A DNA stretch of 64,000 nt from contig NZ_CAMFKM010000010.1 of assembly GCF_945957355.1 (NCBI RefSeq), forward strand, positions 62,001-126,000, in the 5' to 3' direction. This stretch comes from an uncultured Reyranella sp. (lineage in GTDB: Bacteria > Pseudomonadota > Alphaproteobacteria > Reyranellales > Reyranellaceae). Below, piece by piece: positions 27,572 through 35,706 of this stretch. The notes under the pieces were generated by a model that made no database searches, was not told the origin of the DNA, and saw only the letters and a program-made list of their open reading frames with translations. Numbering within the stretch: position 1 is the first letter of the stretch; the number at the start of each line of letters is the position of its first letter. A program made the translations under genes and the position numbers.

Positions 27572-28921
27572 ATGACCCCCGCTGAACGCCGGCAGATGAT
27601 GCTGGCCGGGCCGATCGTGCCCACCATCCTCACCCTCGCGACCCCCAACGTGCTGAACGTGGCCATGCAGAGCCTCGTCAGCATCACCGACGGCTATTTC
27701 ATCGGCCAGCTCGGCGTCATCGATCTCGCGGCGCTGGCGCTGGTGTTCCCGACGCAGATGACGCTCGGCATGATGTCGGCCGGCGCCATGGGCGGCGGTA
27801 TCTCCTCCTCCGTGGCCCGTGCCCTGGGCTCGGGGAACAAGGCCGCGGCCGAGGCGGCGGCGGCGCATGCGCTGGCCATCGCCGTCGGCATGGCCGTGCT
27901 GTTCGGCATCGTGTTCGTGGGGTTCGGCCGTCAGATCTACGGCGCGCTGGGCGGCAGCGGTGCGGCGCTCGACCGGGCCGAGGCTTTCGCCACCATTCTG
28001 TTCTCGGGCTGCGTCGCCCACTGGGTCGCCAACTCGATGGCCTCCGTCCTGCGCGGCACCGGCGACATGAAGACGCCCGGCCTGGCGCTGGTCGTGACGG
28101 CGGCGATCCAGATCCCGCTCACCGGGGCTCTGACCCTGGGATGGTTCGGCCTCCCCGCCTTCGGCATCCGCGGCCCCGCGATCGCCGCGGTGATCGCCTT
28201 CGCCCTTGCCGCCGTCTGGATGCTCTCGAAGCTGACCGGCCCGAAGGCGCCATTGCGCCTGCGCTGGCCAGTCGACGGGTTCCGCTGGCGCGCCTTCCGC
28301 GACATCCTGAAAGTCGGCCTGATCGCCTGCCTCGTGGTCATCCTGACCAACGGCACGGTGCTGGTCGTCACCGGACTGATCGGCCGCGAAGGCGATGCGG
28401 CCATCGCTGGCTACGGCATCGGCTCGCGCCTTGAATACATGCTGATCCCGATCAGCTTCGGCATAGGCGCGACGCTGACGGCCCTGGTCGGCACCAACAT
28501 CGGCGCCAGGCAATATGCCCGCGCCCAGCGCATGGCCTGGACCGGCGCCTTCATGGCCGGTGCGGTCGCCGCCACCATCGGCATCATCGTCGCGGTCTGG
28601 CCCGACCTGTGGCTCGGCCTCTTCACCAGCAATCCCGGCGCGCTGGCCTCGGGCCGCCACTATCTCAGCATCGTCGGCCCGGCCTACGGCTTCTTCGGCC
28701 TCGCCATGGCGCTCTACTTCGCCTCGCAGGGTACCGGCGAGATGATCTGGCCGGTCGCCGCCAACCTCACGCGCATCACCATCGCGGGCGGCGGCAGCCT
28801 GCTGGCGCTCGACCAATTCGGCTGGGGCGTCTCGGGCCTCTACACCTGCGTGGCACTGGGCATCGTGGCTTTCTCGGGCGTGCTGGCCTTCTCGACCACG
28901 CGGCGGGCCTGGACCGGCTGA
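27572..28921 (+). CDS. MATE family efflux transporter
   Basis: A 449-residue polytopic inner-membrane exporter with about 12 hydrophobic segments, of the MATE (NorM/DinF-like) superfamily; typical parts are TDGYFIGQLGVIDLAALAL near 40, and the repeated second-half GYGIGSRLEYMLIPISFGIGATLTALVG near 290. It expels cationic drugs or metabolites by sodium or proton exchange. It lies 66 bp after the acyl carrier protein, same strand. Confidence 0.92.
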   Translation: MTPAERRQMMLAGPIVPTILTLATPNVLNVAMQSLVSITDGYFIGQLGVIDLAALALVFPTQMTLGMMSAGAMGGGISSSVARALGSGNKAAAEAAAAHALAIAVGMAVLFGIVFVGFGRQIYGALGGSGAALDRAEAFATILFSGCVAHWVANSMASVLRGTGDMKTPGLALVVTAAIQIPLTGALTLGWFGLPAFGIRGPAIAAVIAFALAAVWMLSKLTGPKAPLRLRWPVDGFRWRAFRDILKVGLIACLVVILTNGTVLVVTGLIGREGDAAIAGYGIGSRLEYMLIPISFGIGATLTALVGTNIGARQYARAQRMAWTGAFMAGAVAATIGIIVAVWPDLWLGLFTSNPGALASGRHYLSIVGPAYGFFGLAMALYFASQGTGEMIWPVAANLTRITIAGGGSLLALDQFGWGVSGLYTCVALGIVAFSGVLAFSTTRRAWTG

Positions 28922-29015
28922 CCTTCCGCCGCTTGCGAAAGAGCGGCGGATTGAAGCTTGTTCGCCCCGGTGGCACTTGGCATCGTGCGCGCCTTCAAAC
29001 AATGCGGAGATTGAA

Positions 29016-30155
29016 ATGAGCGACGCCAACAAACTATCGGGACTGCAGCTTCGCTCCCTGATCTCCACCGAAGGCCAGCTCGAGCTGTCGCTCCTCCGGG
29101 TCGATGTGCCCGAGCCGGGCCCCGACCAGGTCGTGGTGAAGGTTGAGGCGACGCCGATCAACCCTTCCGATCTCGGCCTGCTGACCGGACCCGCCGATCT
29201 CTCGAAGGCCACCTCCACCGGCAGCGGCGACGCGGTGAAGGTGACGGCGCCCGTGCCGGCCTCTGCCCTGCCGTTCCTGGCGACGCGCTTGGGCGAATCT
29301 CTCCCGGTCGGCAACGAAGGCGCCGGTACCGTCGTCAAGGCGGGCTCGTCCGACGCCGCGCAGGCGCTCAAGGGCAAGCTCGTCTCGATGGTGGGCGGCT
29401 CGATGTACGCCCAGTACCGGGTGCTGAATGCCCGCGATTGCCAGCCCCTGCCCGCCGGCACGACGGCGGCCGAAGGCGCCTCGTGGTTCGTCAATCCGCT
29501 GACGGCGCTGGGCATGACCGAGACCATGAAGCGCGAGGGCCACAAGGCGCTGGTCCACACGGCGGCGGCCTCAAACCTCGGCCAGATGCTGGTCAAGATC
29601 TGCAACGAGGATGGGATCGGCCTCGTGAACATCGTGCGCAGCGCCGAGCAGGCCAAGCTGCTGAAGGGCATCGGCGCGAAGCATGTCGTCGATTCGAGCG
29701 CCGCGAGCTTCCAGGACGATCTCGTGCAGGCGCTGGTCGAGACCGGCGCCACCATCGCCTTCGATGCGATCGGCGGCGGCAAGCTCGCCAGCCAGATCCT
29801 CACCGCGATGGAAATCGCCATCAACAAGACGGCGACGACCTACAACCGCTACGGCTCGTCGGTTCACAAGCAGGTCTATGTCTATGGCAGCCTGAACACC
29901 GGCCCGGTCGAACTGACCCGCAACTACGGCATGGCCTGGGGCGTCGGCGGCTGGCTGCTCACGCCGTTCCTGCAGAAGATCGGTCGCCCCGACCAGCTGC
30001 GCCTGCGCGAGCGGGTCGTGAACTCGCTGAAGACGACCTTCGCCAGCCACTACACCAGGACCATCTCGCTCCAGGAAGCGCTCGACCTCAAGAACCTCAC
30101 CGCCTACGCCAAGCGTGCGACGGGCGAGAAGTTCCTGATCAACCCGAACAAGTAG
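29016..30155 (+). CDS. Zinc-type/MDR-family NAD(P)H dehydrogenase
   Basis: A 379-residue medium-chain dehydrogenase/reductase. GNEGAGTVV near 103, a catalytic-domain VKVEATPINPSDLGLL near 42, and the nucleotide-binding VHTAAASNLGQMLVKIC near 176 support the call. The structural zinc Cys cluster is absent, so it belongs to the zinc-free quinone oxidoreductase-like MDR group. The ATG at 29016 has GGAGATTGA upstream. Substrate unknown. Confidence 0.88.
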   Translation: MSDANKLSGLQLRSLISTEGQLELSLLRVDVPEPGPDQVVVKVEATPINPSDLGLLTGPADLSKATSTGSGDAVKVTAPVPASALPFLATRLGESLPVGNEGAGTVVKAGSSDAAQALKGKLVSMVGGSMYAQYRVLNARDCQPLPAGTTAAEGASWFVNPLTALGMTETMKREGHKALVHTAAASNLGQMLVKICNEDGIGLVNIVRSAEQAKLLKGIGAKHVVDSSAASFQDDLVQALVETGATIAFDAIGGGKLASQILTAMEIAINKTATTYNRYGSSVHKQVYVYGSLNTGPVELTRNYGMAWGVGGWLLTPFLQKIGRPDQLRLRERVVNSLKTTFASHYTRTISLQEALDLKNLTAYAKRATGEKFLINPNK

Positions 30156-30175
30156 GTCATCCCGGCGTGAATTTT

Positions 30176-30210
30176 GCTGCAGGGTTACGTGAATTGCGCA
30201 ACCCTGCAGC
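30176..30210. promoter_or_regulatory. 11-bp inverted repeat upstream of the deacetylase
   Basis: GCTGCAGGGTT (30176-30186) and AACCCTGCAGC (30200-30210) are perfectly complementary around a 13-nt spacer, 15 bases before the ATG at 30226 and 20 after the previous stop. It could be an operator, or a weak terminator of the dehydrogenase gene (no T-run). Confidence 0.45.
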
Positions 30211-30225
30211 GGAAAGCTCAAGTCG

Positions 30226-31122
30226 ATGTCTTCAGAAGTTGGTCGTAGCGTCCGCGGGCGCACGCCGTACCTGCCGATCCACAAGCGGCCGAAGCTCACC
30301 CTGCCAGGCAATGCGCGCGTCGCCGTCTGGACGATCGTGAATGTCGAGAACTGGAGTCCGGCCGGGGCAATGCCGCGTACCGTCCTGCCGCCGCCGATGG
30401 GCGTGCCGCTTCTGCCCGACGTGCCCAACTGGGCATGGCACGAGTACGGCATGCGCGTGGGCTTCTGGCGCTTCCTCGAGACGCTGAACGCGCGCAAGCT
30501 CAAGGCGACCTTCGCCGTGAACGGCACGGCCTGCGAACTCTACCGCGAGGCCTGCCAGGCCGCGCACGAGGCCGGCTGGGATTTCATGGGCCATGGCTGG
30601 GTGCAGAAGCCGATGCACAAGGTCGAGGACCAGAAGAGCGCGATCGCCGACACGATCCGCGCCATCAGGGACCTCACCGGCAAGGCGCCGCGCGGCTGGG
30701 AAAGCCCCGGCCTCACCGAGACCGACGAGACGCTCGATCTGCTCGCCGAGGCCGGCATCGAATACGTCGCCGACTGGGTGATGGACGAGCAGCCGCTGCC
30801 CTTGAAGACCAGGCACGGCGAGATCGTCTCGGTGCCCTACACAGTCGAGATCAACGACGTCGTCATGAGCGCCGTGCAGCAGCAGCCGTCGGACGAGATC
30901 TTCCGCCGCGGCCGCGACCAGTTCGACCGGCTCTATCTCGACGGCAGGACCGCCCCGCGCGTGATGGCCATCTCGATCCATCCCTATCTCACCGGCGTGC
31001 CGCACCGGATCAAGTATCTCGAGATGCTCTACGATTACATCCTCGGCCACGAGGGCGTCGTCATGTGGACCGGCGCGGAGATCCTCGACTGGTACCGCAC
31101 GCAGGTGCCACCGGCGCGGTAG
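30226..31122 (+). CDS. Polysaccharide deacetylase family protein
   Basis: A 298-residue NodB-fold protein: RVAVWTIVNVENW near 31, ATFAVNGTACE near 94, HGWVQKPMHK near 123 and a late HPYLTGVPHR. It has no signal peptide and resembles the PuuE/peptidoglycan-deacetylase-like cytosolic group that acts on amides or cyclic amides, as does the one at 48647. The native substrate is unknown. Ends in a hairpin shared with the convergent flavin oxidoreductase. Confidence 0.9.
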   Translation: MSSEVGRSVRGRTPYLPIHKRPKLTLPGNARVAVWTIVNVENWSPAGAMPRTVLPPPMGVPLLPDVPNWAWHEYGMRVGFWRFLETLNARKLKATFAVNGTACELYREACQAAHEAGWDFMGHGWVQKPMHKVEDQKSAIADTIRAIRDLTGKAPRGWESPGLTETDETLDLLAEAGIEYVADWVMDEQPLPLKTRHGEIVSVPYTVEINDVVMSAVQQQPSDEIFRRGRDQFDRLYLDGRTAPRVMAISIHPYLTGVPHRIKYLEMLYDYILGHEGVVMWTGAEILDWYRTQVPPAR

Positions 31123-31128
31123 CCGACC

Positions 31129-31150
31129 GAAGCGCGCTCAGGCGCGCTTC
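31129..31150. terminator. GC-rich hairpin between convergent genes
   Basis: GAAGCGCGC (31129-31137), loop TCAG, GCGCGCTTC (31142-31150): a perfect 9-bp stem between the deacetylase stop (31122) and the flavin oxidoreductase stop (31138, in the loop). No T-run, so Rho independence is uncertain. Confidence 0.4.
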
Positions 31151-32370
31151 GCGGCGGCTTCCTTCTCGGCCATCTTCTGCTTCAGCTGCTCGGGCGTGAG
31201 GCGGACGATGTGTTCGTTCTGGTGGCTGAAGATGTCGTACTTCGCCACGTCGAGGTCCTCGAGCACGATCTCGCGGTTGAGCACCTTCTGCTTCCACGCC
31301 GCATGCTCGGCCTCGGCGGCATGGAACTCCGGCATCACCTCGCGGGCGAAGAGATCGAGCGAGTCGCAGATGTCCTGGTGACTGGTCTTGCCGGCCTGGT
31401 TCAGCAGGATCACCTGGTCGACCCTGCTGGTCTGGAACTGGCGCAGCTTCCTGCGGATCGTTTCCGGCGAGCCGATGAGGCCTGATTCGAGGGCCTTCTT
31501 CTCCTCCGGTCCGCCGCGCCAGGCCTGGTACTCGTCCCACAGGTTCGAAGTGCCCGGCGCATCGACGCCTTTGCGGCCATAGTAGGAGAGCGCGAAGATG
31601 AAGAAGGTCCAGCCGGCGGCCTTTGCCTCGGCCTCCTCGTCGGTGGGCGCACACATGAAGCCCGACACCATCGCCACGTTGGGATTGCTGGGATAGTCGG
31701 CGAGCTTGTGCGAATTGTTGAGCAGGTTGTTGTAGTACTTGTGCACCCACGCGCGCGCCGCTTCGGGCGTGACGAAGGTGAAGCCCAGCGCCCCCATGCC
31801 CCACTCGCCGGCCTTGCCGATTGTGGCAATGTTCGAGCAGGCGACCCACAGCGGCGGATGCGGCTTCTGGAACGGCTTGGGGATCACGTTGCGCGCCGGG
31901 AAGTCGTAGTACTGACCGTGGAACTCCCAGCTGTCCCGCGTGAACATCGGGACGATGGCCTTCACGGCTTCCTCCCAGCGCTCGCGCTTGTCGCGCACGC
32001 GGATATTGAACGGATGCAGCTCGGCCGGTCCCGCCGCCTCCCCCATGCCCAGTTCGACACGGCCGCCCGACAGCAGGTCGAGCGTCGAGACCTTCTCGGC
32101 AACGCGATGCGGGTTGTTGGTCGTGAGCTGGATCACGCCATGGCCCAGCCGGATGCGCTTGGTGCGCTGGCTGGCCGCCCCGAGGAACACCTCCGGCGCC
32201 GAGGAGTGCGAATACTCCTCGAGGAAATGATGTTCGACCTCCCACGCATAGTCGTAGCCCAGCCGGTCGGCGAGCTCGATCTGGGTGAGCGAATCCTGCA
32301 GCAGCTGGTACTCGCTCTTCTCGCTCCACGGCCGGGGCAGCTGATGCTCGTAGAAGATGCCGAACTTCAT
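31138..32370 (-). CDS. LLM class flavin-dependent oxidoreductase
   Basis: A 410-residue luciferase-like monooxygenase or reductase: MKFGIFYEHQLPRPW, EVEHHFLEEYSH near 43, TLDLLSGGRVELGMGEAAG near 97, PLWVACSN near 173, and the C-terminal GLIGSPETIRRKL near 299. It lies directly downstream (12 bp) of the alpha/beta hydrolase at 32383 on the same strand; the gene pair parallels that at 1359-3417, though in reverse order. Substrate unknown. The C-terminal 30 residues are a charged helical tail. Confidence 0.92.
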   Translation of the reverse strand: MKFGIFYEHQLPRPWSEKSEYQLLQDSLTQIELADRLGYDYAWEVEHHFLEEYSHSSAPEVFLGAASQRTKRIRLGHGVIQLTTNNPHRVAEKVSTLDLLSGGRVELGMGEAAGPAELHPFNIRVRDKRERWEEAVKAIVPMFTRDSWEFHGQYYDFPARNVIPKPFQKPHPPLWVACSNIATIGKAGEWGMGALGFTFVTPEAARAWVHKYYNNLLNNSHKLADYPSNPNVAMVSGFMCAPTDEEAEAKAAGWTFFIFALSYYGRKGVDAPGTSNLWDEYQAWRGGPEEKKALESGLIGSPETIRRKLRQFQTSRVDQVILLNQAGKTSHQDICDSLDLFAREVMPEFHAAEAEHAAWKQKVLNREIVLEDLDVAKYDIFSHQNEHIVRLTPEQLKQKMAEKEAAAKRA

Positions 32371-32382
32371 GGGGCGTTTCCT

Positions 32383-33267
32383 TCAGGCGGCTTTGCAGAA
32401 ACCGGAGATGCTCGAGACCAGCTTGGGCACCATCTGCTCGGGCACGTCGTGGCCCCAGCCGGGAAAGGTCTCGATCTTCGCGCCGGGCACGAGCGCCGCC
32501 ACGTCCCGGCCGCACTCGACCGGCAGCAGCGGATCGTCCTCGCCGTGCAGCACCAGCGTGGGCACCCTCACCGTCTTCAGGAGATCGACGCGCGGGCCCG
32601 ACGCCATGATCGCGAGGTATTGGCGCGCAGCGCCCGGCGGATAGTAGCGCCGGTCGATGTTGCGCTCGACCAGGGCCCGCATCGTGGCGGGGTCCGTGGG
32701 ATAGCCCGGGCCACTGATGACGGTCCGCAGCTTCATGCCATGGGCGATCAGCTGCTCACGCGCCGTCCCCTCGGGCTGCGCCGACAACATCGCCACGGCT
32801 TCGGGCTTGCCGGCCGGCAGGCCGTAGCGGCCGCTGGTCGACATGATCGACACCAGCGAACGCGTGCGCGTCGGATGGGTCGCGGCGATGACCTGGGCGA
32901 TCATGCCGCCCATCGAACCGCCGACCATGTGCGCACGGTCGATGCCCAGCGCGTCTAGCAACCCGATCGCATCGGCCGCCATGTCGGAAAGCAGATAGGG
33001 CGCATCGACCTTCTGGCCCTTCATCAGCCTGGCCATGGCGTCCATCAGGTTGGGCAGGCCCCATTGGTCGAAGTCCGTCGACAGGCCGACGTCGCGGTTG
33101 TCGTAGCGCACGACGAAGAGGCCCTGCCCGGCCAACCCCTCGCACAGCGATTCCGGCCACAGGGTCAGTTGGGCGCCGAGCCCCATGATGAGCAGCAGGG
33201 CCGGATCCTTCCGGTTGCCGAAGGTCTCGTATTCGATCTCGATGCCATTGGCCTTGGTGCGCGCCAC
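32383..33267 (-). CDS. Alpha/beta fold hydrolase
   Basis: A 294-residue hydrolase resembling aclacinomycin methylesterase RdmC-type enzymes: MGLGAQLTLWP forms the oxyanion loop, RYDNRDVGLS, Ser in GGSMGG, Asp in HGEDDPLLP, and His in GWGHDVPEQM. The GTG at 33267 is preceded by GGGAGGAAGC; the longer frame upstream would overlap the squalene-synthase-like gene. First gene of the pair with the flavin oxidoreductase. Confidence 0.9.
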   Translation of the reverse strand: MARTKANGIEIEYETFGNRKDPALLLIMGLGAQLTLWPESLCEGLAGQGLFVVRYDNRDVGLSTDFDQWGLPNLMDAMARLMKGQKVDAPYLLSDMAADAIGLLDALGIDRAHMVGGSMGGMIAQVIAATHPTRTRSLVSIMSTSGRYGLPAGKPEAVAMLSAQPEGTAREQLIAHGMKLRTVISGPGYPTDPATMRALVERNIDRRYYPPGAARQYLAIMASGPRVDLLKTVRVPTLVLHGEDDPLLPVECGRDVAALVPGAKIETFPGWGHDVPEQMVPKLVSSISGFCKAA

Positions 33268-33290
33268 GCTTCCTCCCGGGGGTTCACCGG

Positions 33291-33950
33291 TCAGTATCGC
33301 CCGCGTCTGGCCGCCCACCAATAGGCCAGCGGCCGCCTCAACGGTCCCATCGGCTTGCCGAGCGAAATCGCGGGCAACAGGATCGGCAGCGCGGCCGGAT
33401 CGACCTTGCGGCGCAGCGCCCGCGCATCGCCCACCAGCTGGTCCCGTTCGAGCCCCTCTCCCATCAGCCAGGCCGCGCCGACGGCGTGGGCGGCCTGCCG
33501 CGACGGCGCATCCTCGACACCCAGGACGGCGAGTTCGAGATCGGCCAGGGCATGTCCCGCGCGCATGACGTCGAGCGGCCCCTCGATCTCCTCCTCGCGC
33601 GCATCGATCAACTCGACCAGGCTTTCGAGAGAGAGCCCGTGGCGACGTATGGTCTCGCCGAGCGCTTCGACGATGGGCTGCGCGCGCGGCTTGCCGCCGC
33701 CGGCGGCCTCCGCCATCGCCTCGCGCCACCATTCGAGGCGGATGCGCGCCAGCATCGGCTCCCGGGTCACGCTGCGGGTGCGCGCCAATTCGTAATCGAA
33801 GGCCAGTAAGGTCAGCAGACCGCGGCGCCGCGGCTCCGGCGCGAACAGGGCGCCGAGGAAGCGGTCCCGGTCGGCGTCGCGCACGAGGTCGAGCACGTAG
33901 CGGTGCGACGCCTCGGCGGCGCGGTAGCTGTTCGGCTGGGATTCGGACAT
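33291..33950 (-). CDS. Squalene/phytoene synthase family protein (NDUFAF6-like)
   Basis: A 219-residue protein shorter than true synthases (about 280-350). It has LLTLLAFDYELAR near 46 and IRLEWWREAM near 70, as in the NDUFAF6-like group, but lacks the paired DxxxD active-site motifs needed for prenyl chemistry. NDUFAF6 proteins help assemble respiratory complex I in mitochondria. In many alphaproteobacteria a member follows the secDF operon; here it lies behind an inserted block. It may share a transcript with the hydrolase 24 bp downstream. Confidence 0.85.
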   Translation of the reverse strand: MSESQPNSYRAAEASHRYVLDLVRDADRDRFLGALFAPEPRRRGLLTLLAFDYELARTRSVTREPMLARIRLEWWREAMAEAAGGGKPRAQPIVEALGETIRRHGLSLESLVELIDAREEEIEGPLDVMRAGHALADLELAVLGVEDAPSRQAAHAVGAAWLMGEGLERDQLVGDARALRRKVDPAALPILLPAISLGKPMGPLRRPLAYWWAARRGRY

Positions 33951-33977
33951 CAGGGATTAAAGGCCAGGGTGCGACCG

Positions 33978-34006
33978 TTGAACGCAGGCGAGCTTGAGTT
34001 TACAGT
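33978..34006 (+). promoter_or_regulatory. Sigma-70-like promoter for the PuuD-like gene
   Basis: TTGAAC (33978-33983), 17-bp spacer, TACAGT (34001-34006), 55 bases upstream of the chosen start at 34061. Good spacing and fair boxes. Confidence 0.5.
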
Positions 34007-34060
34007 ATAGCCATCGGGGATTTGTCAGTCCCTTCAATAAGATAAAGGGGGATGTTCAAC

Positions 34061-34657
34061 ATGGGTGCCTTGTTTACCTCGCTTGGACGAACCGTCTCCG
34101 CAGGCATCGTGCTCCTCGTCCTGATCGTGGTGGTCGCCGGCGCCGCGACCGGACAGTCGATCAAGGTCGACCATGCCTATGCGGCCGTCATCATGCGGTG
34201 GCTGCACGTCATTTGCGGTGTGATGTGGGTCGGCCTGCTCTGGTACCTGAACTTCGTGCAGGTGCCCACCATGCCGAAGATCCAGCCGGCCGAGAGCCGC
34301 ACCGCCATCACCAAGTTCATCGCCCCCACCGTGCTCTGGTGGTTCCGCTACGCCGCCCTGGCCACCGTCATCACCGGCCTGCTGCTGGCCGCGATGAACA
34401 AGTACATCGTCGAGGCGCTGACCCTGCGGCCCGGTTTCGTCATGATCGGAGTCGGCATGTGGATGGCGTTGACCATGGCCTTCAACGTCTGGTTCATCAT
34501 CTGGCCGAACCAGCAGAAGGTCCTGGGCCTCGTCGAGGCCACGGCGGAGGAGAAGGCCGCAGCGGCCACGAAGGCGCTCTATGCCAGCCGCTTCAACACC
34601 ATGTTCTCGATCGGCATGCTCTATTGCATGGTGGCGCAACAGAACGCCCCGATCTGA
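34061..34657 (+). CDS. PuuD-like membrane protein (urate hydroxylase N-terminal-type domain)
   Basis: A 198-residue membrane protein with about five hydrophobic segments. MRWLHVICGVMWVGLLWYLNFVQVPTM near 46 resembles the membrane domain of PuuD (DUF989), a urate-oxidising enzyme that in its full form ends in a cytochrome c domain. That domain, and any CxxCH motif, is absent here. The name therefore describes similarity only. I chose ATG 34061, nine bases from AAGGGGG; ATG 34052 abuts this site and is less likely. Confidence 0.7.
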   Translation: MGALFTSLGRTVSAGIVLLVLIVVVAGAATGQSIKVDHAYAAVIMRWLHVICGVMWVGLLWYLNFVQVPTMPKIQPAESRTAITKFIAPTVLWWFRYAALATVITGLLLAAMNKYIVEALTLRPGFVMIGVGMWMALTMAFNVWFIIWPNQQKVLGLVEATAEEKAAAATKALYASRFNTMFSIGMLYCMVAQQNAPI

Positions 34658-34674
34658 GCCGCGGCATCTGGACT

Positions 34675-35292
34675 TCAGGGGCGCCGCGCGAGCGCGAGAC
34701 CGACGCCGGCGCCCATCAACAGGCCGCCGGTGAGGCGATTGCGCAGGCGGGCACGGGCCTGCAACAGAAAGCGCAGCCGGCTGGCCAGCAGGGCCCAGGC
34801 GCCATCCAGCAGCACGGCGACCGCCAGGAACGTCCCCGAGAGCAGCAGGAGCTGGTCGGTTGTCGCGCCTCGCTCCGCCGACACGAACGGCGGCAGGAAG
34901 GCCGCGTAGAACAGCAGCGTCTTGGGATTGGTGAGCGATACGAGGAAACCGCGCGCGAAGATCGCGGCGGCCGAACGCGGCTCGGCCGCAATGCCCGAGA
35001 GATCGGCTGAGGCCGCGCGCCAGGTGCGCACCCCCAGCCACAGGAGGTAGGCGACGCCCAGCCAGCGCAGCCAGTCGAACAGGCTGGCCAGCAGCCCGAG
35101 CAGGGCCGACGCGCCCAGCACCACGAGGGCGAGCTGGAGCACCATGGCGCTCGCCGTCCCGGCCACCGTCATGAGCCCGTACCGCGCGCCATGCGCCACG
35201 CTGTTGGCGACGATCAACGCGACGTTGGGACCCGGAATGACAATCAGGACGACGCAGGCGGCCACGAAGGCCAGGTAGAGGTCGAGCGGCAT
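34675..35292 (-). CDS. LysE family translocator
   Basis: A 205-residue inner-membrane exporter of the LysE/RhtB type: PGPNVALIVANSVAHGARYGLMTVAGTASA near 20, then about six membrane segments and the typical FLVSLTNPKTLLFYAAFLPPFV near 116. It exports amino acids or small amphiphiles. It converges on the PuuD-like gene and follows the Sec accessory operon on the same strand 10 bp after the Mth938 gene. Confidence 0.94.
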   Translation of the reverse strand: MPLDLYLAFVAACVVLIVIPGPNVALIVANSVAHGARYGLMTVAGTASAMVLQLALVVLGASALLGLLASLFDWLRWLGVAYLLWLGVRTWRAASADLSGIAAEPRSAAAIFARGFLVSLTNPKTLLFYAAFLPPFVSAERGATTDQLLLLSGTFLAVAVLLDGAWALLASRLRFLLQARARLRNRLTGGLLMGAGVGLALARRP

Positions 35293-35301
35293 GCCCGTTC
35301 C

Positions 35302-35706
35302 CTACAGCGGAATGAGGGCCGCCGCCACCCGCCGGCTTTCGGCCAGCAGCACGTTGTAGATGCGGCAGGCCGAGCCCGTGTCGACCACCTCGAGGCCCAT
35401 GCCGGCCGCCTTCAGGGCCGCCCGCAGGTCGGGCGGCACGAACACGGCGCGCGCGCCGCAGCCCAGCACGAGAATCTCCGTCGGCATCGCCGCCTCGCGC
35501 AGCGGTGCCAGGCTTTCGAGAGAGAGATCCTCGGCTCGCGCGATCGTCCAGGGATGTGTGACGGTCGGCGTCACCAGCACCGGCGACCGCCATTCGCGCT
35601 CGCTGATCATGAAGCGGCCGGGACCGTAGCTGCGGATGTACTGGACCTGCGCCGGATCCGGCGTCGGCAGGGTCTTGTCGGCGGGTCCCGGGCGCGGCGG
35701 CTTCAC
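35302..35706 (-). CDS. Mth938-like domain-containing protein
   Basis: A 134-residue soluble protein of the Mth938 (DUF498/NDUFAF3-like) family: IRSYGPGRFMISEREWRSPVLVTPT near 26 and ILVLGCGARAVFVPPDLRAALKAAGMGLEVVDTGSACRIYNVLLAE at the end. GTG 35706 overlaps the secF stop (GTGA). The NDUFAF3 relatives help build complex I in mitochondria, which pairs interestingly with the NDUFAF6-like protein nearby. Confidence 0.88.
   Translation of the reverse strand: MKPPRPGPADKTLPTPDPAQVQYIRSYGPGRFMISEREWRSPVLVTPTVTHPWTIARAEDLSLESLAPLREAAMPTEILVLGCGARAVFVPPDLRAALKAAGMGLEVVDTGSACRIYNVLLAESRRVAAALIPL

Noticed and set aside
27515..29827. A 770-codon open frame on the minus strand
   Set aside because: Antisense to the MATE transporter and dehydrogenase, which have strong family motifs.
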